Shown here: piece after piece, positions 37,957-48,833 of the stretch
How the letters are laid out: the number at the start of each line of letters is the position of its first letter
Numbering within the stretch: position 1 is the first letter of the stretch
Source of the DNA: Oscillatoria sp. CS-180
GTDB taxonomy: Bacteria; Cyanobacteriota; Cyanobacteriia; Phormidesmidales; Phormidesmidaceae
Reading direction: 5' to 3'
Assembly: GCF_028330965.1 (NCBI RefSeq)
Contig: NZ_JAQMUB010000022.1
Coordinates: forward strand, 1-64,000
DNA length: 64,000 nucleotides
Notes under the pieces: generated by a model
What the model was told of the DNA's origin: nothing
The model's database searches: none
Seen by the model: only the letters and a program-made list of their open reading frames with translations
Made by a program: the position numbers and the translations under genes

Positions 37957-39957
37957 TTAGAGCGCGTTTGCCCGTGCTACGACGTTTTCAACGGAATAGC
38001 CAAACTTCTCCAGCACCGTTTTGCCCGGAGCTGACGCACCAAATCGCTCGACGCTGATGACATCGCCTTCAGCACCCACATAGCGGCACCAGCCCATGCC
38101 AATACCGGCTTCCACAGCTAAACGTTTGGTTACCGCTTTGGGAAGAACAGACTCTTGATAGTCGGCATCTTGGGCGTCGAAAAGCTCCCAAGACGGCATC
38201 GAAACAACGCGAACTTTCTGACCTGATGTGGTGAGTTGCTCAGCGGCGTCTACACAGAGCTGGACTTCGCTACCGGTACCAATCAGGATCAGGTCAGGCG
38301 TGCCGTCGCAGTCCACAACCGCATACGCCCCCTTAGCGGTTCCTTCAATCGAAGATCCTGCCAATTGAGGCAGCGCCTGGCGAGACATGGCTAACAGAGT
38401 CGGCGTCTGGCGATTTTCAACGGCAACCTTATAAGCTCCCGAAGTCTCGTTACCATCTGCGGGGCGAATAACCGTCAAATTAGGAATAGCGCGCAGGGAG
38501 GCAATGGTTTCTACCGGCTGGTGGGTGGGTCCATCTTCGCCCAAACCAATAGAGTCATGGGTTAGAACATAGATCACACCGGCTTGAGACAGCGCTGATA
38601 GGCGAATTGCTGCCCGCATATAGTCGGCAAATACCAGGAAGGTAGCGCAGTAGGGAATAAGCCCTGAACTATGCAGTGCAATGCCGTTACAAATGGCACC
38701 CATGCCGTGCTCACGGACCCCAAAACGAATGTTGCGGTTTTCGTAAGCCCCTTTTTGGAAATCACCGGAGACCTTCATAAAGGTATTGTTGGACTTGGTG
38801 AGGTCGGCAGACCCCCCAATCAGCTCAGGCAAAGCGGGTGCTAAAGCATTCAATGTGGCTTCAGAGGTTTTCCGGGTCGCGATCGCCTTGTCATCCGTTG
38901 AGTAAGTGGGCAACGCTTCGGCCCAGTTCTCAGGCAGCTTGCCCGACAGCATCCGCTCAAACAGCGCAGACTCTTCAGGATATTGTGTCCGGTAGGTTGC
39001 CAGCGTCTCCTCCCACTCAGCTTGATAGCTGGCGCCTCGCTCCACAGCTTTTCTCATGTGGTTTAGCGCATCCTCAGGGACTTCAAAATCGCCATAACCC
39101 CAGCCCAAAGATTCACGAGTGAGATTGATTTCGTCGCCGCCTAAGGGAGAGCCGTGAACACCAGCCGTATCTGCCATGTTAGGAGACCCATAGCCAATGG
39201 TGGTCGTGACCTTAATCATGGTCGGCTTGTCGGTGACGGCTTTAGCCTCTTCGATCGCCTGAGCAACGGCATCCAAGTCTGTGTTTCCGTTCTCAACGTG
39301 TAGAACGTGCCAGCCATAAGCCTCGAAGCGCTTCGAGACGTCCTCAGTGAAAGCGATGTCAGTAGAGCCGTCGATGGAGATATGGTTGTCGTCATACAGT
39401 GCGATGAGCTTACCTAGCCCTAGGTGTCCTGCTAGAGAACAGGCTTCGCCAGAGACGCCTTCCATATTGCAGCCATCACCTAAAATGACGTAGGTGTAAT
39501 GGTCCACAATCGTAGTGTCGGGCTTGTTGAAACGAGCCGCTAGATGAGCTTCAGCCATCGCCAAACCAACGCCGTTGCAGATGCCCTGCCCAAGAGGGCC
39601 AGTTGTGACTTCAATACCAGGGGTTTCAAAGTTTTCGGGGTGACCCGGTGTAGTGGATCCCCACTGACGAAACTGTTTGATGTCGTCTAGAGAAACGCTG
39701 TCGTATCCGGTCAGATAAAGCAACGCATACTGCAACATGCAACCATGCCCTGCTGACAAGACGAAGCGATCGCGATTGAACCAATTGGGATTTTTGGGAT
39801 TGAAGCGCATAAACTTATCCCACAACACATAGGCCATGGGAGCCGCCCCCATCGGTAGACCAGGGTGACCAGAATTTGCCTTCTGAACAGCATCAATAGC
39901 CAAAAAACGAATCGAATTGACGCAAAGCGCCTCTAAGGATTGGGATGCGACAACCAT
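37957..39957 (-). CDS. tkt: Transketolase
   Basis: Thiamine-diphosphate enzyme of the Calvin-Benson cycle and pentose phosphate pathway, 666 residues. Visible motifs: substrate loop [11 protein letters not shown], ThDP-binding [19 protein letters not shown], the pyrimidine-domain GVREHGMG, and [17 protein letters not shown]. The N-terminus [20 protein letters not shown] is typical of cyanobacterial Tkt. Monocistronic, with a 19-bp terminator downstream and a 240-bp spacer to fabF upstream. Confidence 0.97.
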   Translation of the reverse strand: MVVASQSLEALCVNSIRFLAIDAVQKANSGHPGLPMGAAPMAYVLWDKFMRFNPKNPNWFNRDRFVLSAGHGCMLQYALLYLTGYDSVSLDDIKQFRQWGSTTPGHPENFETPGIEVTTGPLGQGICNGVGLAMAEAHLAARFNKPDTTIVDHYTYVILGDGCNMEGVSGEACSLAGHLGLGKLIALYDDNHISIDGSTDIAFTEDVSKRFEAYGWHVLHVENGNTDLDAVAQAIEEAKAVTDKPTMIKVTTTIGYGSPNMADTAGVHGSPLGGDEINLTRESLGWGYGDFEVPEDALNHMRKAVERGASYQAEWEETLATYRTQYPEESALFERMLSGKLPENWAEALPTYSTDDKAIATRKTSEATLNALAPALPELIGGSADLTKSNNTFMKVSGDFQKGAYENRNIRFGVREHGMGAICNGIALHSSGLIPYCATFLVFADYMRAAIRLSALSQAGVIYVLTHDSIGLGEDGPTHQPVETIASLRAIPNLTVIRPADGNETSGAYKVAVENRQTPTLLAMSRQALPQLAGSSIEGTAKGAYAVVDCDGTPDLILIGTGSEVQLCVDAAEQLTTSGQKVRVVSMPSWELFDAQDADYQESVLPKAVTKRLAVEAGIGMGWCRYVGAEGDVISVERFGASAPGKTVLEKFGYSVENVVARANAL

Positions 39958-40197
39958 AGACCTAAATACTCAATGATGGGACAGCAGATACCTGACACTC
40001 GTGCCTGCTCGGGCTAGTCGCGATCGCACGACTGCCCGGTGATCTTAATCATCCCATCGACACTGCCGTCTAACAAGCTGTCAAAGGGGGCCATTCAAAG
40101 CGTTGGCTGCACAGAACGGGATGAGTTGCAGAATGTGTATCAGGATTTAAGCGTTGAACACCTTGTAGTAAGTCATTATACCTATTAGTTTGTAGCC

Positions 40198-41451
40198 TCA
40201 ACTACGGTATTTCTGAAAAACTAAGGTGACATTGTGACCGCCAAACCCGAATGAGTTAGAGAGCACCACATCTGCGGACAGTTTTCGCGATTGATTAGGA
40301 ACGTAGTCCAAATCGCAGCCCGTATCTGGATTTTGGAGATTGATTGTAGGCGGCACGTGGTCCTGATTGACAACCATCGCTGAGGCCACCCCTTCAATTC
40401 CCCCCGAGCCGCCCAGTAAGTGCCCCGTCATGGACTTGGTTGAGCTGACGGCAATTTTTTGCGCGACATCCCCTAGAGCAGTTTTGATTGCCTGAGTTTC
40501 AGTGGGATCATTGGCCGGCGTACTAGTGCCATGGGCGTTGACGTAGCTCACCTTGTCAGCCGTGATGTCGGCATCTTTCAAGGCCAGTTGAATGCATCGA
40601 GCTGCACCTTCACCACCTGGAACGGGAGCTGTCATGTGGTAAGCATCACAGGTCATGCCATAGCCAACAATTTCAGCATAGATTTTGGCACCCCGACTTA
40701 GGGCATGCTCCAATGATTCCAAGATCAGGATGCCGCAGCCTTCGCCGATAACAAAGCCATCGCGATCGCGGTCAAAAGGCCGACTGGCCAATTGTGGCTC
40801 GTCATTGCGGGTCGATAAGGCCCGGGCAGAAGCAAACCCGGCTACTGATAGAGGTGTCACAGCAGCTTCTGTTCCTCCGCAGATCATGGCTTGGGCATAG
40901 CCCTGCTGCACTAGCCGGAAAGCATCCCCAATCGCGTTGGAGCCAGCAGCACAGGCAGTTACAGGACAAGAATTGGGACCCTTCGCGCCGGTATGAATGG
41001 CCGTTAGACCAGCAGCCATGTTGGCAATCATCATGGGGACCATGAATGGGCTGCAGCGACTGGGGCCTCGATTCAGGAAGACCGTTTGTTGTTCCTCCAT
41101 GACCTTCAAACCACCGACCCCGGTCCCAATCATGACGCCAACTTGCTCAGCATTGAGCGCTGTAATTTCTAATCGAGCGTCTGCTAACGCTTGCCGACTG
41201 GTTGCCACAGCGAATTGGGCGAAGCGATCCATGCGCTTGGCATCTTTGCGATCCATGTAGTCGTGGGGATCAAAACCCTTTACCTCAGCCGCAATTCGAG
41301 TGACGTGCTGGGAAGCATCGAAATGGGTAATAGGGCCAATTCCCGATTTCCCAGCTAGCAAACCTTGCCAATAGCTTTCCAAATCATTACCCAGTGGCGT
41401 TATTGCACCTAAACCGGTAATGACAACTCGCTTTTTTTCCAACTCTCTCAT
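40198..41451 (-). CDS. fabF: 3-oxoacyl-ACP synthase II (FabF)
   Basis: Condensing enzyme that elongates acyl-ACP in type II fatty-acid synthesis, 417 residues. Catalytic triad visible: Cys167 in VTACAAGSNAIG, His307 in NAHGTSTPANDPTE and His344 in KSMTGHLLGGSG. It follows acpP on the same strand with 77 bases between, the usual acpP-fabF order. Confidence 0.97.
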   Translation of the reverse strand: MRELEKKRVVITGLGAITPLGNDLESYWQGLLAGKSGIGPITHFDASQHVTRIAAEVKGFDPHDYMDRKDAKRMDRFAQFAVATSRQALADARLEITALNAEQVGVMIGTGVGGLKVMEEQQTVFLNRGPSRCSPFMVPMMIANMAAGLTAIHTGAKGPNSCPVTACAAGSNAIGDAFRLVQQGYAQAMICGGTEAAVTPLSVAGFASARALSTRNDEPQLASRPFDRDRDGFVIGEGCGILILESLEHALSRGAKIYAEIVGYGMTCDAYHMTAPVPGGEGAARCIQLALKDADITADKVSYVNAHGTSTPANDPTETQAIKTALGDVAQKIAVSSTKSMTGHLLGGSGGIEGVASAMVVNQDHVPPTINLQNPDTGCDLDYVPNQSRKLSADVVLSNSFGFGGHNVTLVFQKYRS

Positions 41452-41528
41452 AGCTCACCTACGCAGCAGATACACGTCATTAATTATTGAGTATCTGCGA
41501 TAACAACATTGCACGGGCTAAGCGATCG

Positions 41529-41774
41529 CTATGCCGCCTTCTTATCTTTGATGAAATCGACGGCTGCCTGTACAGTACCAATCCCTTCAGCAGCTTCATC
41601 TGGAATTTCGATATCAAACTCCTCTTCCAAAGCCATGACTAGCTCAACAGTATCCAAGGAATCCGCACCCAAATCATTCGCAAAACTTGCTTCTGGTTTG
41701 ACTTCTGCTTCGTCTACACCCAGTTGCTCAGCGACAATCTTTTGAACTTTCTCAAAAACCACTTCCTGGCTCAT
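41529..41774 (-). CDS. acpP: Acyl carrier protein
   Basis: An 81-residue acidic carrier protein. The phosphopantetheine attachment Ser39 lies in [19 protein letters not shown]. First gene of acpP-fabF. The upstream 511-bp gap separates it from divergently transcribed psaC. Confidence 0.98.
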   Translation of the reverse strand: MSQEVVFEKVQKIVAEQLGVDEAEVKPEASFANDLGADSLDTVELVMALEEEFDIEIPDEAAEGIGTVQAAVDFIKDKKAA

Positions 41775-42531
<757 letters not shown>

Positions 42532-42555
42532 ATACGTTTAACATGACTTAAAGAG

Positions 42556-42588
42556 CTGATTGTCTGTCTCCTCAGGCAATCAGTTTTT
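42556..42588 (+). terminator. psaC terminator
   Basis: CTGATTGTCTG (42556-42566) pairs with CAGGCAATCAG (42573-42583), 11 bp with one G-U, directly followed by TTTTT (42584-42588). A standard Rho-independent terminator 24 bases after psaC. Confidence 0.88.
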
Positions 42589-42805
42589 GCTTAAGGGCTT
42601 GTTTTGCCTTGTTCGTATTTCCTTGCCCAAGCATTGATAAACGAAGGATAATTTCCAAATCTTGGAAACTGTCCGATAGCTGACTGACCCATGCATAGTA
42701 GTCAATACAAGTGTGTAGTACGGCTTGTTATAGAACTAAATCTATTGATGTAATTGAACTGCCGTATAGTAAAAGAACTGCTGCTCCAATTTAGATGCCA
42801 AGGTT

Positions 42806-43123
42806 ATGTCCGTATTTCTGCAACTCGTTTTTGCTGTTGCTTATCGTTTAGTCCAAGCAATACAGCCTTTCTTAGTCCCCATTTGTTTCGTGCTGGCGTG
42901 GACGACGCTTGCCTTTATGCTGTGGAGTTTGTGGGCAATGCTGCGAGATGGTGTGCAGCGAGCAAAGCTTATGCACCAGATTCCTTGCTCTCGGTGCCAA
43001 TACTTCTCAGGCAACTACTTACTAAAATGTCCGCTGCATCCAAGGGAAGCGCTTTCAGAAGCCGCTATTTCCTGTCGAGATTTTGAATCCGTTGGGTTAG
43101 AACGTCCCCTTTCTGAGAGCTAG
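42806..43123 (+). CDS. Small membrane protein with conserved Cys cluster
   Basis: A 105-residue protein. Residues about 5-48 contain two hydrophobic helices (VPICFVLAWTTLAFMLWSLW). The cytosolic tail carries IPCSRCQYFSGNYLLKCPLHP and, further on, AISCRDFE, giving four Cys in a CxxC-x10-C-x14-C-like arrangement that could bind a metal or Fe-S cluster. It looks like a conserved cyanobacterial family of unknown function. A second frame at 42754-43086 overlaps it but lacks these features and is rejected. Confidence 0.75.
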   Translation: MSVFLQLVFAVAYRLVQAIQPFLVPICFVLAWTTLAFMLWSLWAMLRDGVQRAKLMHQIPCSRCQYFSGNYLLKCPLHPREALSEAAISCRDFESVGLERPLSES

Positions 43124-43226
43124 CTGGTCATAGCAAGCGGTGGTAGACGTTCGTTCACTCTTCTTTTCTGCTGCCTCTACGGGAAATCGCTATGACGTCT
43201 ACAGCCTTATTGGAGACCCCGTTGCC

Positions 43227-43595
43227 ATGCTTGTTAAGACCTTGCAAGATTGTGAGATGTTTATCGCCGGAGACAACACTCAGCTTCGAGAACTTCTGCA
43301 CCCGGATAAGCAACCCATTGATCTGAGATACAGTTTGGCCCACGCGATCGTTCCCGTTGGGCAAACCTCAGTCGATCACTCGCTAACGACCTCTGAGGTG
43401 TACTACATTCTCAGCGGGCAGGGCAAAATGCACATCAACGATGAGACTCAGGCTGTTGGGCCAGGGGATGCGATTTACATTCCTCCCAATGCTCGTCAGT
43501 TTATTCAAAATATAGGGACTGAACCGCTCGTTTTCGTGTGTATCGTCGACCCGGCTTGGCGAGCTGAAGACGAAACCGTGTACAAAAACGATTAA
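43227..43595 (+). CDS. Single-domain cupin protein
   Basis: A 122-residue cupin. The fold is shown by VDHSLTTSEVYYILSGQGKM (motif 1 with His and Glu) and GDAIYIPPNARQFIQNIG (motif 2), typical of small metal-binding sugar isomerases or sensors. ATG 43227 has GGAGA about 11 bases upstream and removes a non-conserved 29-residue extension of the longer frame (43140). Its stop overlaps the convergent pyrD stop by four bases. Ligand unknown. Confidence 0.85.
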   Translation: MLVKTLQDCEMFIAGDNTQLRELLHPDKQPIDLRYSLAHAIVPVGQTSVDHSLTTSEVYYILSGQGKMHINDETQAVGPGDAIYIPPNARQFIQNIGTEPLVFVCIVDPAWRAEDETVYKND

Positions 43596-44755
43596 TCAAT
43601 AAACGGTAGCTGCTGCCCGATCGCCTCGTCTATTCGCTTAATTTGATGTCGCTCTAGCTGTTGTGCTAATCCGGTGAGAACGTGGCGCACCATTTCAGGT
43701 CCCCCATAGACCCAGCCTGTATAAACCTGTAAAAGCGTTGCCCCAGCACCGATCTTGTTCCAAGCATCTTGGGCGGTAAAGATGCCGCCAACACCCAAGA
43801 TGGGAATTTGCCCTTGGCTTTTTCGATAGAGAAATTGAATGACCTCTGTGGCCCGATCGCGCAAAGGTGCACCGCTGAGTCCACCCGTCTCCTCCGCAGC
43901 TCGATTCCCAGTAGGCCAAATTCGATCCGTTCGCAGTCCTTCACGACGAATCGTCGTATTCGTAGCGATGATGCCCGCTAGGTTGTGTGCATGAGCTAAC
44001 TCTAGGACGTCAGCGATCGCTGCCCAATCCAAATCGGGAGCAATTTTGACCAGCAGCAGCTTACCGTCCGTATTCTCAACTTGTAGGGCAGCCAAGATAG
44101 GGGCAAGGTTCTCGCTGGCCTGGAGCGATCGCAAGCCTGGTGTGTTAGGGGACGAGACGTTGACGACAAAATAATCACCCAGCGTTTTGAGCAGTCGAAA
44201 ACTCTGGACATAGTCATCAACAGCCTGATCTAAGGGCGTAACTTTTGATTTTCCCAAATTAATGCCGATGGGAATGAGCGACGGTTGCTCTTGCCAATAA
44301 AGCTTAAGCCGTTGCGAAAGCTGTGCTGCACCCTGGTTGTTAAACCCCATACGGTTGATTACAGCACGATCGCGGGGGAGTCGAAAGAGGCGCGGTTGAG
44401 GATTGCCGGATTGCGGATGAAAGGTTACTGTCCCAAGTTCAGCAAATCCGAAGCCCAAGAGTGACCAAGCAGGGGCTGCAAGGCCATCTTTATCAAATCC
44501 GGCGGCAAGTCCTAGCGGATTTGGGAACGTACAGCCCCAAAGAGATTGAGATAGGCAGGGATGAGAAAATTGACAGCGATCGCGCAGCCAATTCCGAGTG
44601 GCCGTGGATATCCATTGGGGAGCGTTGCTTGTATCGTCAGCAGTATTTGTCAGCATTTTGAGCAGGTTCAGCGTCTGCTGATGCAGCCATTCGGGATCTG
44701 TTCTAAAACCTTGAAACAGCAGCGGCCTGACCCCATGCTGATACCAATCCACCAT
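43592..44755 (-). CDS. pyrD: Dihydroorotate dehydrogenase (quinone), class 2
   Basis: Fourth step of pyrimidine synthesis, oxidising dihydroorotate with quinone at the membrane. The 387-residue length and N-terminal amphipathic helical region mark class 2. FMN/substrate motifs: GFAELGTVTFHPQSGNP, NRMGFNNQG, NVSSPNTPGLRSLQ (catalytic Ser), GIIATNTT, LSGAPLRDRATEV and GVGGIFTAQDAW. Complete and typical. Confidence 0.97.
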   Translation of the reverse strand: MVDWYQHGVRPLLFQGFRTDPEWLHQQTLNLLKMLTNTADDTSNAPQWISTATRNWLRDRCQFSHPCLSQSLWGCTFPNPLGLAAGFDKDGLAAPAWSLLGFGFAELGTVTFHPQSGNPQPRLFRLPRDRAVINRMGFNNQGAAQLSQRLKLYWQEQPSLIPIGINLGKSKVTPLDQAVDDYVQSFRLLKTLGDYFVVNVSSPNTPGLRSLQASENLAPILAALQVENTDGKLLLVKIAPDLDWAAIADVLELAHAHNLAGIIATNTTIRREGLRTDRIWPTGNRAAEETGGLSGAPLRDRATEVIQFLYRKSQGQIPILGVGGIFTAQDAWNKIGAGATLLQVYTGWVYGGPEMVRHVLTGLAQQLERHQIKRIDEAIGQQLPFID

Positions 44756-45370
44756 GATCTTTAACCTTGCGATCGCCTATCTTGAGTCTATTGAATGAAG
44801 GCGGTGCGATCGCGCTTTTGTTCACTTACTGGTGATGAGTTTGCTGTAGCTGGGAAATTGTAATGGTCTTCAATTGAACAAATCAACGATTTTTTCGTCT
44901 CTAAAATCGTCAAAGCCTTTTGTCTAAAAGGCAAACACAGATCATCTGTAAAGTTTGGGTAGACTGCTCATTGAAGCTGCTGCTCATCACACCTAACGAT
45001 CTTGCTTCTTTCTAAAATTGTCAACGGACTTGAGGACTCAGTGTCCGACGATACAGGCAGTCGCAGGATAACCCCCCATCTGTATTACTCATTCTGCATG
45101 AACCCCACACAAAGATTTTCTGGTATCAACACGCCTAAAAGTTTGTATGACCGTTTAAGGTACAAGAGTTATAGACTTGTGGGTACTTATACCTTGTTCA
45201 AATCGGGCTGTTCGCTGATTTCATGAATCACGAACAGCTATAAAGTTGCCTCCAAACCATCTAGTGCTTCTCGTTAACTATTTTCGGCATTGCATTCGAC
45301 ATGCTGCTGATAACTTCCTATACGAACTCCTGCGAAATTCGATTTCTGCTTAGAAAATCACAGACTCGCT
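44756..45370. other. Spacer between pyrD and the GAF gene
   Basis: 615 bases. A 74-codon frame at 45002-45226 has no Shine-Dalgarno or recognisable domain. I see no strong hairpin. Presumed to hold divergent promoters. Confidence 0.5.
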
Positions 45371-48187
45371 ATGGTTTCGACATTACCTAATCCCAATCCT
45401 GAAAGACGTCTTGTTGCACTCGCACGCATCCTAAAGCTGTTACGCGATACTGAGGATTTTGAATATTTAGTCTCCTCCTTGCTTGAGAATTTGAAGGAGG
45501 AACTGGGCTACACGCTGCTCTGGTTTGGAATCTACCAGCGGACTCAGCAACAGGTTGTTAGTCAGGGCTATGTAGCTTCAAAACCTCATCGTCTGCTGAA
45601 GAGCAACTTTTCGCTGGAACCCGGCGATCTGATGGAGCAGGTCGTTGTTCAGCAACGGCCTCTCATTATCAACGATTTGCAAGTGGAATCTCGTATTGCT
45701 GCCTGGAACACTTTGGCGGAACAGCTGGACATTCAGGGCGCTCTCATGTTTCCTGTGCGACGGCGAGAGGTTTGCTACGGAGTCCTGCTGATGGGATCCA
45801 ACCAGTGGGGGCAGACAATCAGCAATAGCGATCGCACCTTCATCTCTACTATTTGCGGCGCGCTAGCAGATGTTCTCCACAAACGTGAGCAGGCGCTTCA
45901 AACTCAAAAGCGAAAAGATCCGGGTACGGCTGTCTTCAGTCTGATTGAACAGCTCAGAACGGTAGTTGATCGAGACGAACAACTCTCAATCGTGGCTCAG
46001 TCCATTTTTCAGTTTGTTGATGCTGACCGCGTTCGTATTTTTTGGCTTAATTCAACAGACTTTGAGTTTTGGGAGCGGTTGACGATTCAAGCGCCCTCAT
46101 CGAAAAACCAAAAACGGTACACGTCTGATGCACCGGGATTAACCATTAGCGCAAGCAAAATCAAAGGGGTCTATCAAGTTCTACACAATCAACAGCTCTT
46201 GGTTGTGGGGGAAGCTCAAAGTTCTCACACTGCCAGCGTTCCTGACCAGTTCATGAAACTGTTGAAAGCTAGTGCTTTGATGGTTACTCCTATTTTTGAG
46301 CATCAAATGCTGTTGGGATTTATCAGCGTTGAGAATAAGAAACCTCAGGTTTGGAATGAGGCCAATCGAGATTACTTGACAACGGTTGCTAGCTTAACGG
46401 GACTGATGATGCCGAGCTTGTCGGTTGAAGAAGTTCGGCAACAATCCGATGCAGAAGTTCAACTGCTGACTGGGCTAGTCCACAGTATTCAAAACGACAG
46501 CGATTGGCATCAAACGCTAGAGAAGTGTGGTGAAGATATTTGTCAGGCCACGGACGCGCAGCATTTTTTAGTGCTCTTGCATGATGCCGAGCGAGGCGGA
46601 TACAACATCGTTTTTCGCAAAACGGGACCTCTACGTAATCGGCTATCGTTGACCTGGCCGACATTGGATGAGGTGGATTGGCAAATGCTGGAGAGCAGTG
46701 AATCGGCGATCGCGATCAACGATCTCACTAATGATCTCAAGTTGCTGGCTTGGCGAGAAAACTTTCAGACATTGGAGGCTCAATCTTTGCTGGCCTGCAA
46801 TGTCGCTCCGGGCAATGCTCCAGAAGGCATTGTTGTCTTAGCTAGTCGGGCACCACGTCAATGGTCTCCAGCAGATTCTCAACTGTTGCAGAAGATCGGA
46901 CACCAGATCGGACTCATTTTGCGGCAGTGGCAACTTCAGCGCCAGACTGATCAGCAAGAAGACCTGTATGGTTCGATTCAGTGGGGCTTGAGAACCCTAC
47001 AGCAAACGTCGCAGCTTGAACAGTTAGAAGAATCTGCCTGCCAGAATTTGATTGATTTGCTGCATGCTTCCCTAGTTGTGCTGGTGACCTGGCACGTAGG
47101 CGATCCCATTGCTCGTGTGAGTCATCTCATTTCTCACAGTATGGATTTCACAGTCAATCAAGAGGTCGATATTCCAATTGGCTCTGACGCCATTATTAAC
47201 TGGGCACAACAGACCGATGGACCTCTGTCAGTTACTTGGGAAGATTTTCCGCCTGAAACCCGTCAGTGGATTTCTGCACCCCCTGAAAGCAAGTTCTTGC
47301 TGATGGTTCTAAAGACGGCAGATCGGCATGTTCCTAATGGCGTCTGGATTGTAGCCGCAGGGCCTGATCGCAAATGGACCGATCATGACTTCAGTCTTAT
47401 CTCGCTGCTATCAAGTCAGTTAGCGTGGTCACGTCGTCATCTAAGCGTAGTGAATCTACTGCTTTCACGCCAAGAGTCCCTGGAAATGCTCAATTGGTAC
47501 AAGCACAAGCGGTTGGCGGAGGTCTATCGCCACTTAGATGCCAACTTGCAACGGCTGAGCGACCCAATGACAGGAGAAAAAGATCTGACCCATCAGCAAC
47601 AACTGCAGCTCGTCCGGCAATTAGGGACGCTGACCCACGGTTTGAAAGAGATACTGCACAAAGAAGCCTGGGAACTACAAAGTCACCAACAGACAACACC
47701 ACTCATTAGCTTATTGAATCGTCTGATGGAGCGTGTCAATCCGCTCATTCAGGCACGGCATTTGTGGGCAAAGGTTCACAATGACAGCAACGTCATCATT
47801 GCGGGTGATTTGGAGAAAATTGAGTTCGTTTTGTTTGAACTAGTCGTTGCTGCCTGTGAGCGATCGCCTGAACAAGGCCGTTTGGATATTTGGTGTCGTC
47901 CCTTGGATCGTTCCTTCATGGAACTTTCGATTACGGATGATGGTGATGTTCCGCGTCAGCTACTCAAAGATTTGAAGCACGGCAGACCTGACGACATTTT
48001 GGTCCCTTCTCCACTCGATGGTCCACCAGGTCTACATTTCAGCATTTGCCGAACGCTTATCCATCAGTTGGGTGGTCAATTTAGTATGCAGAAGCTGGAC
48101 GACGGACGAATTATGACTCGGCTATTGTTAGCGATCGCCGGCAAGGGTAAGGGGAAACCACCAATGGGATTGCCGAAGAAAAACTAA
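45371..48187 (+). CDS. Multi-GAF protein with degenerate histidine-kinase core
   Basis: A 938-residue cytosolic protein. Repeated GAF domains are suggested by blocks such as LENLKEELGYTLLWFGIY, GALMFPVRRREVCYGVLLM, LMVTPIFEHQMLLGFISVEN, FLVLLHDAERGGYN and LLMVLKTADRHVPNGVWIVA, so three to four GAFs in residues ~10-690. The C-terminus looks like a HATPase but is decayed: the N-box is FELVVAACERSP (Asn lost), the G1 box ITDDGDVP lacks its second Gly, while GPPGLHFSICRTL partly survives. The likely dimerisation helix has a His in GTLTHGLKEIL. It is therefore probably a pseudokinase or sensory scaffold. No regulator gene is adjacent. Confidence 0.8.
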   Translation: MVSTLPNPNPERRLVALARILKLLRDTEDFEYLVSSLLENLKEELGYTLLWFGIYQRTQQQVVSQGYVASKPHRLLKSNFSLEPGDLMEQVVVQQRPLIINDLQVESRIAAWNTLAEQLDIQGALMFPVRRREVCYGVLLMGSNQWGQTISNSDRTFISTICGALADVLHKREQALQTQKRKDPGTAVFSLIEQLRTVVDRDEQLSIVAQSIFQFVDADRVRIFWLNSTDFEFWERLTIQAPSSKNQKRYTSDAPGLTISASKIKGVYQVLHNQQLLVVGEAQSSHTASVPDQFMKLLKASALMVTPIFEHQMLLGFISVENKKPQVWNEANRDYLTTVASLTGLMMPSLSVEEVRQQSDAEVQLLTGLVHSIQNDSDWHQTLEKCGEDICQATDAQHFLVLLHDAERGGYNIVFRKTGPLRNRLSLTWPTLDEVDWQMLESSESAIAINDLTNDLKLLAWRENFQTLEAQSLLACNVAPGNAPEGIVVLASRAPRQWSPADSQLLQKIGHQIGLILRQWQLQRQTDQQEDLYGSIQWGLRTLQQTSQLEQLEESACQNLIDLLHASLVVLVTWHVGDPIARVSHLISHSMDFTVNQEVDIPIGSDAIINWAQQTDGPLSVTWEDFPPETRQWISAPPESKFLLMVLKTADRHVPNGVWIVAAGPDRKWTDHDFSLISLLSSQLAWSRRHLSVVNLLLSRQESLEMLNWYKHKRLAEVYRHLDANLQRLSDPMTGEKDLTHQQQLQLVRQLGTLTHGLKEILHKEAWELQSHQQTTPLISLLNRLMERVNPLIQARHLWAKVHNDSNVIIAGDLEKIEFVLFELVVAACERSPEQGRLDIWCRPLDRSFMELSITDDGDVPRQLLKDLKHGRPDDILVPSPLDGPPGLHFSICRTLIHQLGGQFSMQKLDDGRIMTRLLLAIAGKGKGKPPMGLPKKN

Positions 48188-48292
48188 CCGTATTTGGTAT
48201 GAAGAAGTTTTAAGTTTAGGCGATCAGTTCTGATTTCAGATTCAGCGCATGGACTTATCATTATTTCAAGGTTTTTAGGACACCACCTGGTA

Positions 48293-48783
48293 ATGTCGCC
48301 TTTTCCCGGTGTGGATCCCTATCTAGAGCATCCGGAGATTTGGCCGGGTGTTCACCTATTGCTAACAAGCGTCCTGGTCGGGGCCGACAATCCTATGAAA
48401 CGAAGCGAGTGCAAGTCCTCAACAGTGCGACTCATTTAGTAGAAATTGATCTGTTGAGAGCCTTAGACCCTATGCCAATGTTTGGGGACTTCCAAAGTCA
48501 CTACAGAATTTTGGTGAGCCGAAGTCATCTCAGACCTCAGGCTGATCTCTACACGTTTAACTTGTCGGATGAAATACCTGTTTTCCCCTTACCACTGAGA
48601 CCTCAAGATGAGGAGCCTTTAGTGTTTTTGCAGTCTTTGCTGAATGAGATTTATGATCGCTCCGGCTATGACCTGAAGCTTGATTACCGACCAGACCCCG
48701 TGCCTGCTTTAGCTCAAGAAGAAGCAGTATGGTTAGACGAGTTGCTTCGGAATAGAGGATTGCGGTCTTCTCATGGGCAGTGA
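48293..48783 (+). pseudogene. DUF4058 protein, internally deleted
   Basis: The start MSPFPGVDPYLEHPEIWPGV is the DUF4058 N-terminus. About 15 codons later the frame breaks and the family C-terminal half resumes in another frame: KRPGRGRQSYETKRVQVLNS, THLVEIDLLRA, RPQADLYTFNLSDEIP, to TGA at 48781-48783. Roughly 100 central residues are missing. The tail runs up to the ggt region. Function of DUF4058 is unknown. Confidence 0.8.
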
Positions 48784-48833
48784 TTCTCGGGCATACCGGA
48801 AGCAGCTTTCCAATCATCATCCCATTAGAAAAA

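Noticed and set aside
42754-43086. 110-codon frame overlapping the Cys-rich membrane protein
   Set aside because: The overlapping frame at 42806 has membrane helices and a conserved-looking Cys motif; this one does not.
45002-45226. 74-codon frame in the pyrD-GAF spacer
   Set aside because: No ribosome site, no domain, and composition unlike neighbouring genes.
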